DNA from: an uncultured beta proteobacterium
GTDB taxonomy: Bacteria; Pseudomonadota; Gammaproteobacteria; Burkholderiales; Burkholderiaceae_C
Direction: 5' to 3'
Length of the DNA stretch: 6,428 nucleotides
Assembly (NCBI GenBank): GCA_903885415.1
Contig: CAISIP010000085.1
Location: 1 to 6,428, forward strand
Shown here: positions 1-6,428 of the stretch, in pieces
How positions within the stretch are numbered: the stretch's first letter is position 1
Layout: the number at the start of each line of letters is the position of its first letter
Notes under the pieces: generated by a model
What the model saw: only the letters and a program-made list of their open reading frames with translations
Told to the model about the DNA's origin: nothing
Databases searched by the model: none
Program-made: the position numbers and the translations under genes

Positions 1-3000
1 AAAATCAGATCGATAGCGCTTTGCTCACCGGTGCGTGCGCGCAGCGTCAGGCGCTTGGATAGTTCGTAAAAAACCGACAGGCTTCCCATGGTGCCGGCCA
101 GACTGCGCTCGAAGGCCACATAGAAATCTCTGGACAGGCGCTTGCCCAAGGTCAGCGTGGCGGCGCCGGCGCTTCCGGCAGCGCTTGACGCGCCGACAAA
201 ACTGAGCTCGTCGAGCCCCAGCGCGCCCGCCAGGCTGTCGGATATGCCCTGCCCGCTGCGCCCGAGCAGCGCCAGCGCGGCCTGCTGCAGCACCGCCGCC
301 TCGGCGCCGCCGTTGGCGCCGGAGCGACCAAGCACCAGCCAGGCCAGCTTTTCGGCCTGCGCCAATTCGGGCTCGGCGTACAGCCGAACCCGCGGCGCCA
401 GCGCCGTGCCGGTCAGTTGCACGCCAACGCGCTGCGTCAGGTTCGGGCGTATGGCCAGAATGTCGAGCGCCGGGTTATCGTAGGCGCCGCCAAATCGCAG
501 CACACCCTGCTCGATAGCGAGTTGCTGGCCATAAGCTTTGTAGCTGCCGCCGACGGTGCGCACCTCGCCGCTCAGGCGCGGAGCGGCGCTGGCGGGCAGG
601 CTGCTGCGCAACTGCAGAACGCCGGCCATACGCGTGTTGATGCCGCGCCCCTGAACGCGGAAGTCCGGCCCCAGATCCAGCGAAAGCGCGAGCTCCGCAG
701 GCACCCGCACACCCGATGCAGCCGGCGCGGTCGGCCAACCTGGCACATTCGCAACGGCACGCAAACTGGCAGCGTGCGCCGCACTGTTTGGGGCCCGGGC
801 TTGCGCCGCAGACCGCTTGACGCGCACGTCGTCGCCCAGGCCGGGCGCGCTTTCGTCGGGCAAGATGAACAGCGCCTGATCGGCGGTGAGAGCGCCCTGA
901 ATGTCCAGGCGCGCATTCACCAGCCGCGCCTGCAACTGGCCCGACACCGCAAGGCGCCGGTCGGCGCGCGCCGACACCCGTAGCGCACGGGCCGTGGCGT
1001 CGAGTTCGATGCGAACCCGGCTCAGCGCTGCATCGCCACCCTGCGGCGCCGCCAGCCACTGCGCAAAGCCCCGGGCGCTGAGTTCGCCGCCAGCAGCACC
1101 ACCGGCTCCCTGCAACTGGAAATCGTCGATGGCAAGGCGCTGCCCCTGAACGCTCGCGCGCAGCCGACCGTTGCCAAACTCGATGCCGTCCACCAGGGAG
1201 CGCAGCGCAAGGTCCTTCGCCTGCACGCTGCCGGTCCACTGGGGCGCGCTGCGGCTGCCGGTCAATGCCAGTGCGGCGTCCAGGGTGCCGCGCACGCGCC
1301 ACCCCGGCGGCGCCAGCACCGACCAGACGCCGACTTGCGGCAGGCTTGCGCGCAGCGTCGCACTCACCGGGCTGTCGGCGGCCCATGTCCATCCACCCAG
1401 GCCCAGGCCGTTGCCGACGGGTTTGCCTTCCGCCGCACCGGCGCCGCCGATGCGGGTGCTGAACTCGGCCTGCGCGTCGCCCGCCCGCGCGCTGTCCCAC
1501 CTCGCGCTCGCGCGAAGGCTGTCGCCGTCGACCGCAAGGCTGATGCGGGCCTCCTTCACACCGGCGTCGATCACGGTGGCGCCAGCGGTCTCGGCCAGCA
1601 CCCGGATATCGCCGCTACGCCGCGCCAGCTCGGCGCGCAGCGTCAGCTGCTGCGCCACCGCGATGTTCCAGGTCGCGTCAAACAGCATGTCCCCGCTGAG
1701 CCCGACTTCGGAAAACTGGGTTCCGCCAAGCAGGTCGAGCCAGTGCATGGGCAGTCCGCTCAACGCGCCCTGGCTGTGCAATTCGCCGCGCGCGCCCTGG
1801 CGCCACAGCAGCGGTTGCCAGGAAAGGGTTGCGACCCCGGCCAGCGGCCCGCTCAGCGCCGCCTCACCGGCGCCAGCGCGCAGCAGGCTGACGCTGCCAG
1901 GCTGCCACTCCAGCTTCAGCGGCTGGCGCAAAGCCAGCGCCCAAGGCGCCGCGTGCAGTCGGTCGTCCAACTGGGCGCGCAGCTGGTCAATCGTCAAGGT
2001 CCAGCCGGTTGCCTCGGCCGCTGCAGGGGCGCGAGCGCCCACACCCTGCGCTTGCAGCGCCAGCCGCATGCCCTGCCACTGCAGCTCGCCACCGCCCTTG
2101 ATCGCCAGCGCACCGAGCGGCCCTGCCGCGCTAATGTCGACGCCGTGCAGGCCCAGACCCTGGGTCCCGCTGGACTTACCCAGCGTGAGTTGCTGCGCGC
2201 TCATGCGCAACTGCAGCGCCGCGTCCAGCCCCGGCTCGCCGAGCAGCGCCTCCCAGCCACCTTGCCAGCGCAGGCTCAGCTCGGCCGCACCCTGCGCACT
2301 GACACCTGCCAGCGCGCCCTGCCCCATCGGCGGCAGCGCCGCCAGCCAACGCAGGGCGCGCTCGGCCTGCTCGACCTTCAACGAAACGCTGCCATCGCCA
2401 TCGCGCGGGCCGAACGCCCCCTCGAGTTCCGCCTGCGCGCCGGGAACACGCAGCTGCAGGGCGCCGCGCGCGCTGCCCGTCGCCACCCTCCACTGCAGAT
2501 GCCCCTGCAACTGCGCGTCATCGCTGCCAAGGCGCACGCTGGCAAGGTCCAGCACGCCGTCCGACCAGCGCCCCTTGGCCGACGCACTTTGCAGGCGCAG
2601 GCCGCGAATGCCCGCCTCGAAGCGGCCCGCTGCGGCCGCCGCGTCGGCCGGCCCACCGGCTGTAGGCCCGGTGGCCTGCGCCGCGGCAGGGCGCACGGCG
2701 GCCTCGAAATCGAGCCCCTGCTGGGCCGCGCCGAGCCGTAGCTCGCCGTCCAGGCTGGCGCGTGCAAGCTGGCTGTGCACCAGCGCCGGATTGACCGATT
2801 CCATCTGCACCCGACCCTGCCAGCCCGACAGCGCGCCCAATCCTTGCTGCGCCAGCGTGCCCTGCATCCGTATGCGCCCACCAGCGCCGGTGGCAGCCAG
2901 CGACTCGATCGTCCACTGCGCATTGGCATAGCGCAGCATGGCGCGGGCGCTGTCGATCGGTACCCGGACGCTGTCCCACGGGCCAGCCGCACGGTTGTTC

Positions 3001-3923
3001 AGTTCCACCTGAGCTTGCCAGCCATCAGCGTGCGGCTCCAGGCGTGCGCTGCCGCTGAGCAGGGTTTTGGGCAGCGCCGGCCACAGCAGGGCCAGGTCAA
3101 TCGCGCTGAAGCTGGCCTGCGCCTGCAGCACCGGCTGCTGCGCCCACGGCCTGATGTGCGCGCTGATGGCCGCGCCGACGGCGCCGCCATCGACTGCCGC
3201 AGCGCCCCGGCTCGCCGGCTGGATCCGCGCCGCCAAAGAGAGCGAAGGGTCGGGGCCAGCCAAGGGGCCGCTCAGACTGCCGCTGGCGTCCAGCAGAAGC
3301 GGCGCGCCGGCCAACTCGGTCTGCAACTGGCCTTGCAGCTGCATATCCAGGACCAGCGCCGCGCGGGCCTGCAGGCTGGCCTGCACCTGGTAACGCCCGG
3401 CGGCGAGTTGCAGCCGATCGATCTCAAGACGGTGGCGACTGCCGTCAAAGCGGTAGCGCCCGGCGAGTGAGCGTGCGTCCAGACTCCAGCCGCCACTGGC
3501 GCGCAGCGACTCGACGGCAAAGGCAGCGTCCACCGCGAGCGGCAGCATCAACTCGGTCAGCGGCTGCCCGCTTGCAGGCCGTCGGTCTTCGATGGCGAGT
3601 TCGGCCGCACGAATATGCCCGAACTCCAGCCGACCCTGCAGCAACCCGAGCGGTTGCCAGGCAAAGTCCAGGTCGCGCGCCTGCACGACCAGTCCCTGGT
3701 TTTCCCAGCGCAGCAGGGCAATCCGCCCACCGTCGCGCAGCGCGCCGCGCGCGTCCTGAACCTGGATACTTTGGCCGGCGCCCAGGTAGCGCCCAGCCCA
3801 GCCCAACGCAGCCGCCAGCGAACCCTCGCTGGCGCTCCAGAGCCACAGCGCCAGCAGCATAGCAGCGAGCAGGCCGGCGCCGAGTTCCATCAGCCACAGC
3901 AGCAGCGATAGGGGCTGGCGCAT
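1..3923 (-). CDS. tamB: TamB: inner-membrane-anchored, periplasm-spanning translocation/assembly module subunit; extreme 3' end outside window
   Basis: The frame is open from the ATG at 3923 to the left edge, 1307 codons without a stop. It starts with one hydrophobic signal-anchor segment at about residues 5-28 (LSLLLW...LLALWLW). A very long region of alternating beta-strand character follows, rich in Leu, Ala, Gln and Gly, and I saw no cysteine in it. This is expected of the lipid-binding beta-taco fold of the AsmA/TamB group. The conserved TamB (DUF490) domain covers about the last 300 residues: LFILPDE...GLGDDV near 1015-1032, a low-complexity linker to about 1070, GEVRTVGGSYKAYGQQL near 1125, EKLAWLVLGR at 1191-1200, and LTLRARTGEQSAIDLI at the edge. 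Homologues typically end only a few residues later in an aromatic beta-strand such as YSFSFD, so little appears to be missing. TamB contacts the TamA POTRA or barrel region through its C-terminus and spans the periplasm. Its ATG overlaps the tamA stop by one base, consistent with coupled translation and roughly equal expression. Confidence 0.95.
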   Translation of the reverse strand, partial: MRQPLSLLLWLMELGAGLLAAMLLALWLWSASEGSLAAALGWAGRYLGAGQSIQVQDARGALRDGGRIALLRWENQGLVVQARDLDFAWQPLGLLQGRLEFGHIRAAELAIEDRRPASGQPLTELMLPLAVDAAFAVESLRASGGWSLDARSLAGRYRFDGSRHRLEIDRLQLAAGRYQVQASLQARAALVLDMQLQGQLQTELAGAPLLLDASGSLSGPLAGPDPSLSLAARIQPASRGAAAVDGGAVGAAISAHIRPWAQQPVLQAQASFSAIDLALLWPALPKTLLSGSARLEPHADGWQAQVELNNRAAGPWDSVRVPIDSARAMLRYANAQWTIESLAATGAGGRIRMQGTLAQQGLGALSGWQGRVQMESVNPALVHSQLARASLDGELRLGAAQQGLDFEAAVRPAAAQATGPTAGGPADAAAAAGRFEAGIRGLRLQSASAKGRWSDGVLDLASVRLGSDDAQLQGHLQWRVATGSARGALQLRVPGAQAELEGAFGPRDGDGSVSLKVEQAERALRWLAALPPMGQGALAGVSAQGAAELSLRWQGGWEALLGEPGLDAALQLRMSAQQLTLGKSSGTQGLGLHGVDISAAGPLGALAIKGGGELQWQGMRLALQAQGVGARAPAAAEATGWTLTIDQLRAQLDDRLHAAPWALALRQPLKLEWQPGSVSLLRAGAGEAALSGPLAGVATLSWQPLLWRQGARGELHSQGALSGLPMHWLDLLGGTQFSEVGLSGDMLFDATWNIAVAQQLTLRAELARRSGDIRVLAETAGATVIDAGVKEARISLAVDGDSLRASARWDSARAGDAQAEFSTRIGGAGAAEGKPVGNGLGLGGWTWAADSPVSATLRASLPQVGVWSVLAPPGWRVRGTLDAALALTGSRSAPQWTGSVQAKDLALRSLVDGIEFGNGRLRASVQGQRLAIDDFQLQGAGGAAGGELSARGFAQWLAAPQGGDAALSRVRIELDATARALRVSARADRRLAVSGQLQARLVNARLDIQGALTADQALFILPDESAPGLGDDVRVKRSAAQARAPNSAAHAASLRAVANVPGWPTAPAASGVRVPAELALSLDLGPDFRVQGRGINTRMAGVLQLRSSLPASAAPRLSGEVRTVGGSYKAYGQQLAIEQGVLRFGGAYDNPALDILAIRPNLTQRVGVQLTGTALAPRVRLYAEPELAQAEKLAWLVLGRSGANGGAEAAVLQQAALALLGRSGQGISDSLAGALGLDELSFVGASSAAGSAGAATLTLGKRLSRDFYVAFERSLAGTMGSLSVFYELSKRLTLRARTGEQSAIDLI

Positions 3924-3925
3924 CA
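3921..3925 (-). other. tamA stop / tamB start overlap (TGATG)
   Basis: The tamA TGA (3925-3923) and the tamB ATG (3923-3921) share one base. No strong purine-rich Shine-Dalgarno stretch is visible just upstream on the minus strand, so tamB translation probably relies on re-initiation by ribosomes finishing tamA. This supports the chosen tamB start over the internal in-frame ATG codons at residues 12 and 22, which would cut into the signal anchor. Confidence 0.85.
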
Positions 3926-5806
3926 GAAATTGAACCCGGCAGTAAGGTGCAAGCGCAATCGCTTGAGCGCCAACCCGTAGGCCAGATCGGCCTGCAACGG
4001 GCCGACTGGGCTTTTCCAGCGCGCGCCGGTTCCCACGCCGACCTGCGCCCGCAGCGCCGACGGCTTGTCAGCGACCGCGCCGGCGTCGACGAACAGCGTA
4101 CCCTCCCAGTCGCTGGCGGCCCCATCCACCAGAATCGGACGCTGCCACTCGGCACTGCCAGTGCCCAGGTAGCGTCCGGGCAGTACCTGGCCGGCAGCCG
4201 AGGTAGCACCAATGCCGTGGAACACATAGCCGCGTACGCTGGTATCACCACCGGTGAGGAACAGCTGTGTGGCCGGCAGGCTGGCGCTGCTGCGGGCCCA
4301 TAAGGCGCCGGCCTGCGCCCGCAGCGCGATGCGGCCAGCCCGCGACGCCGCCAGCCGCTCCGTCGTGTCGCCTAGCGACCAGACTCCCAGCCAGCGCAGT
4401 TGGGTGCGGGCAAAGGGCGCGTTGTGCGCGCCGAGCGTCCAGCCGCCAGCGACTTCGACGCCCAGACCGTATCCGCTCGCCGGAAACGGCAGGCTATCAA
4501 AGCTGCGCTGGGTCCATCCGTAGTTCGCGCTCAGCGACTGCGCCCGGGTAGCGGCGCCCAGAGCGCTGGTATCGGCGTGCTCGTATTGCAGGAAGTAGTT
4601 GCGGTCGCGGCGCTCGCCGGCCTGGGTGCGGCCCACGCGCAGGCTCTGGCTACCGACGTCGACGCTGGCGGCATTTTCCTGCTTGAGTTGCAGCCCCACC
4701 AGCCAGCGCCAGTTGTCTTCATCGGGCGTCGCTGTCAGCTCGCCTCCCAGCGACTGCAGGTTGCGGTCCAGCATCAGCTTGGACGCAGCGCGCCAGCCGA
4801 TGCCGGGCAATTGGTGGCGGGTGTGCTCTACCGAAACGCGAGGGCCACTGTCTGTGCTGGCGCCAAGCCCGAGCACCAGCTTGTTCTGTTTGGCCTCGCG
4901 CAGTGTCACCACCACCGGGGCTGCGCCAGGGTCGCCGCTGGCGTCGATCGCCAGGTAGACCGATTCGAAATAACCGCTGTCCTGCAGCCTTTGCTGAGCC
5001 TCCTGCAGGCGCGTCTGGTCGTAGTCCTCACCCGGCATCAGCCGCGCCAACCGCTCCACCATCGCGCTGTCAAAGTGCGTCAGGCCCTCGATGCGCAGCC
5101 GACCCAGCCGGTAGGCCGGGCCTGGGTCCAATTGCAATTGCAGGCGCACGCTGGCCTTTTCCGCATCGACATCGGCACTGCTAGACCCAATGCGCGCCAA
5201 CGGATAGCGCCTGGCTGCCAGCGTCTGCAGCGCCCGCGCCTTGTCGCCGTCCCAGGCCGCCTGGGTGAAGCGGGCTCCCAGCTGCAGCGTCCAGCCGGCG
5301 CGGATCGCATCGCGCAGGCTTTGATCGCCGGCGCTGAAATCCAGCACGACTTCGCCCACCCGCGTCGGCGGCCCAGTCTCGACGCCAAGGCTGACCACCC
5401 GCAGCGCGGCGCGAGCAGCGGGCGCAGGGGTCGTGCCGGCTTCCACCCGCAGCCGCATGCTGATCAGGGGCGAGAAATAGCCCAGCGTCGCAAGCAGTTC
5501 GCGCACGTTGTCTTCTGCAGCGAGCACCAGGCGCTCGAGTTCGGAGTTGTCGAGGTCGGCCAGATCCCGGTAGCGCATCAGCTCCAGATGGCGGCGCAAA
5601 TAGTCCTGCACCTCCTGGGGCGCGCCGATCTCGACCGTGAAAGCCGGCGCCTCGGGCGCACTCGCCGCGGAGGTCGGCTTCGGATCCGCGAAACCCGCGA
5701 CCCCTGCTGGAGCAACCTGCTGGGCGCACAGCGGTCCCGCCAGCAGCAGCGCAGCCACAAAAAAAGCCGGCGCTGAAACCGGCTTTTGCAACACGGGGAA
5801 AAGCAT
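3923..5806 (-). CDS. tamA: TamA: Omp85-family outer-membrane component of the translocation and assembly module
   Basis: The predicted protein has 627 residues from the ATG at 5806. Residues 1-28 form a signal peptide: hydrophobic stretch FFVAALLLAGPL, with likely cleavage after LCA before QQ. A Pro/Ala-rich linker follows to about 55. Three POTRA domains lie at about 56-126, 146-230 and 231-307; the last contains YRLGRLRIEGL and DSGYFESVYL. The rest is a beta-barrel of the Bac_surface_Ag type. It carries the Omp85 loop-6 signature GGDTSVRGY (VRGY at 524-527, bases 4226-4237), the late-barrel segment KSPVGPLQADLAYGL, and a terminal Phe in GFNF as expected for a BAM-recognised beta-signal. Three POTRAs separate it from BamA (five) and two-partner secretion TpsB proteins (two), and adjacent tamB supports the call. 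A TTG at 5842 would extend the frame by 12 residues, but it overlaps the VWA gene and adds a Cys-rich stretch (CACC) to a protein whose mature part has no Cys. The ATG gives a normal signal peptide. TamA works with TamB in outer-membrane protein insertion or lipid transport. Confidence 0.95.
   Translation of the reverse strand: MLFPVLQKPVSAPAFFVAALLLAGPLCAQQVAPAGVAGFADPKPTSAASAPEAPAFTVEIGAPQEVQDYLRRHLELMRYRDLADLDNSELERLVLAAEDNVRELLATLGYFSPLISMRLRVEAGTTPAPAARAALRVVSLGVETGPPTRVGEVVLDFSAGDQSLRDAIRAGWTLQLGARFTQAAWDGDKARALQTLAARRYPLARIGSSSADVDAEKASVRLQLQLDPGPAYRLGRLRIEGLTHFDSAMVERLARLMPGEDYDQTRLQEAQQRLQDSGYFESVYLAIDASGDPGAAPVVVTLREAKQNKLVLGLGASTDSGPRVSVEHTRHQLPGIGWRAASKLMLDRNLQSLGGELTATPDEDNWRWLVGLQLKQENAASVDVGSQSLRVGRTQAGERRDRNYFLQYEHADTSALGAATRAQSLSANYGWTQRSFDSLPFPASGYGLGVEVAGGWTLGAHNAPFARTQLRWLGVWSLGDTTERLAASRAGRIALRAQAGALWARSSASLPATQLFLTGGDTSVRGYVFHGIGATSAAGQVLPGRYLGTGSAEWQRPILVDGAASDWEGTLFVDAGAVADKPSALRAQVGVGTGARWKSPVGPLQADLAYGLALKRLRLHLTAGFNF
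5759..5787 (-). terminator. Terminator-like hairpin with T-tract inside the tamA signal-peptide codons
   Basis: On the minus strand AAAAGCCGG pairs perfectly with CCGGCTTTT (plus-strand arms 5779-5787 and 5762-5770) around an 8-nt loop, and the second arm runs into seven consecutive T (5765-5759). This is the shape of an intrinsic terminator in the sense of the operon. It lies about 20-47 nt into tamA and encodes residues 7-16, so it cannot simply end the VWA transcript without cutting tamA. If active, it could act as an attenuator or polar site that terminates mainly when tamA is not being translated. A chance product of the codons for QKPVSAPAFF remains possible. The structure is seen directly; the function is inferred. 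Confidence 0.4.
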
Positions 5807-5813
5807 CCGACTA
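5804..5813 (-). other. VWA stop / tamA start junction, 4-nt gap
   Basis: The VWA gene ends in TAG (5813-5811) and the tamA ATG follows after TCGG. No good Shine-Dalgarno sequence sits at normal distance from this ATG; the nearest GAGG on the minus strand is about 25 nt upstream, inside the VWA gene. There is no room for a promoter in the gap, so co-transcription and coupled translation are likely, although a promoter within the VWA coding region cannot be excluded. Confidence 0.7.
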
Positions 5814-6428
5814 TTTTGACAGCAGGCGCATCGCCTCTTCAAGGCCTCTTATGGTCAGCGGGTACATGCGCTGGTTCATCAGTTGCTGCACCACGCTGAG
5901 ACTCTGGCGATACTGCCAGACGCCCAGGGGCTCGGGGTTGATCCAGGCGAACTTCGGAAACGCGGTGGTCAGGCGCTGCAGCCACTCGACGCCAGCCTCT
6001 TCGTTGTTGTATTCCACGCTGCCCCCCGGCTGCAGAATTTCATAGGGGCTCATCGTCGCGTCGCCGATGAATATCAGCTTGTAGTCCTTGTTGTACTTGC
6101 GGATGATGTCCCAGGTTGCGAATTTTTCGCTGTAGCGCCGGCGGTTGTTCTTCCACATGAAGTCGTATACGCAGTTGTGGAAGTAGTAGAACTCCATGTG
6201 TTTGAACTCGGTCTTGGCCGCCGAAAACATTTCTTCTACCCGGGCCACATGCTCATCCATGGTGCCGCCGACATCCAGCAGCAGCAGCACCTTCACATTG
6301 TTATGGCGCTCGGGAACCATCTTGATGTCGAGCCAGCCGGCGTTGGCGGCAGTGGCGCGGATGGTGTCATCCAGGTCGAGTTCTTCGGCGTTTCCCTCAC
6401 GCGCGAATTTGCGCAGTCGGCGCAGCGC
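5811..6428 (-). CDS. VWA domain-containing CoxE-like protein (COG3825 type), C-terminal part, 5' end outside window
   Basis: The frame is open from the right edge to a TAG stop and gives 205 visible residues. The start lies upstream of the window. The internal ATG at 6320 is not the start, because well-conserved sequence continues before it (for example LDLDDTIRATAANAGWLDIK, visible residues 17-36). The core is a von Willebrand factor A fold: a hydrophobic strand VKVLLLLD runs into a MIDAS-like motif DVGGT at visible residues 52-56. A second metal-site-like segment, GDATMSPYE, is at 122-130, and ILQPGGSVEY follows. These blocks match my memory of the uncharacterised COG3825 family, related to CoxE. 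There is no signal peptide or membrane segment in the visible part, so it is probably cytoplasmic. Family members commonly sit beside a MoxR-type AAA+ ATPase and may act as a metal-dependent adaptor or chaperone; that role is inferred. It is the upstream neighbour of tamA, with a 4-nt gap. Family assignment is confident; function is unknown. Confidence 0.9.
   Translation of the reverse strand, partial: ALRRLRKFAREGNAEELDLDDTIRATAANAGWLDIKMVPERHNNVKVLLLLDVGGTMDEHVARVEEMFSAAKTEFKHMEFYYFHNCVYDFMWKNNRRRYSEKFATWDIIRKYNKDYKLIFIGDATMSPYEILQPGGSVEYNNEEAGVEWLQRLTTAFPKFAWINPEPLGVWQYRQSLSVVQQLMNQRMYPLTIRGLEEAMRLLSK

Noticed and set aside
475..1500. Minus-strand 341-codon frame within tamB in another phase
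   Set aside because: It is Arg/Gly/Ala-rich and motif-free, while the overlapping phase carries the conserved TamB C-terminal domain.
1171..2931. Long plus-strand open frames opposite tamB (586 and 468 codons; 1171-2931 and 1335-2741)
   Set aside because: They lie antisense to a well-supported TamB frame. Their translations are dominated by Ser/Pro/Arg/Cys or Gln/Arg/Ala with no recognisable domain, as expected of shadows in GC-rich DNA.
3445..4251. Minus-strand 268-codon frame spanning the tamA-tamB junction, a possible alternative gene
   Set aside because: It overlaps both genes in another phase, starts inside the tamA barrel and shows no protein-like pattern. The TGATG junction explains the region.
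4400..5776. 458-codon plus-strand frame opposite tamA
   Set aside because: It mirrors the GC-biased tamA codons, its translation is Gln/Arg/Ala-rich without motif or hydrophobic pattern, and tamA on the other strand has clear domains and a signature motif.
5811..6320. VWA protein starting at the internal ATG 6320 as a complete 169-residue gene
   Set aside because: The same frame continues to the right edge with family-conserved sequence, so the gene is longer and cut by the window.
1..6428. Mobile elements, CRISPR arrays, tRNA or rRNA genes, toxin-antitoxin or defence genes
   Set aside because: The window is filled by three adjoining housekeeping-type genes. I saw no long direct or terminal repeats, spacer arrays, or RNA gene signatures by eye.

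Overview
The window is a compact, strongly GC-rich, single-direction gene block. All three recognisable genes lie on the minus strand and are transcribed from right to left. High G/C at third codon positions, the gene families present and the tight junctions suggest a high-GC proteobacterium. A betaproteobacterium of the Burkholderiales type is my best guess, from recall of similar TamB and CoxE-like sequences. That assignment is an inference, because the window has no rRNA or marker gene that settles it.

Layout in transcription order: (1) 6428-5811, the C-terminal 205 residues of a von Willebrand factor A (CoxE-like, COG3825-type) protein whose start lies beyond the right edge; (2) 5806-3923, a complete tamA, encoding an outer-membrane Omp85 protein with a signal peptide, three POTRA domains and a 16-strand-type barrel; (3) 3923-1, a nearly complete tamB, encoding the inner-membrane-anchored, periplasm-spanning partner of TamA, with its last few codons beyond the left edge. 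The tamB frame is open for 1307 codons. The VWA stop and the tamA start are 4 nt apart, and tamA and tamB share one base in a TGATG junction, so the three genes look like one transcription unit with coupled translation.

TamA and TamB together form the translocation and assembly module, an envelope-spanning device implicated in inserting some outer-membrane proteins and in moving phospholipid toward the outer membrane. The VWA protein is not an established part of that module. Its co-location is the main contextual point of interest. A second point is a perfect hairpin followed by seven T residues (in the sense strand) inside the tamA signal-peptide codons. It looks like an intrinsic terminator or attenuator.

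I see no RNA genes, mobile elements, CRISPR arrays, attachment sites or non-coding stretches of any length. The window is essentially all coding. The many long plus-strand open frames opposite tamA and tamB are read as GC-driven shadows. I did not find a novel system here; the findings are modest.
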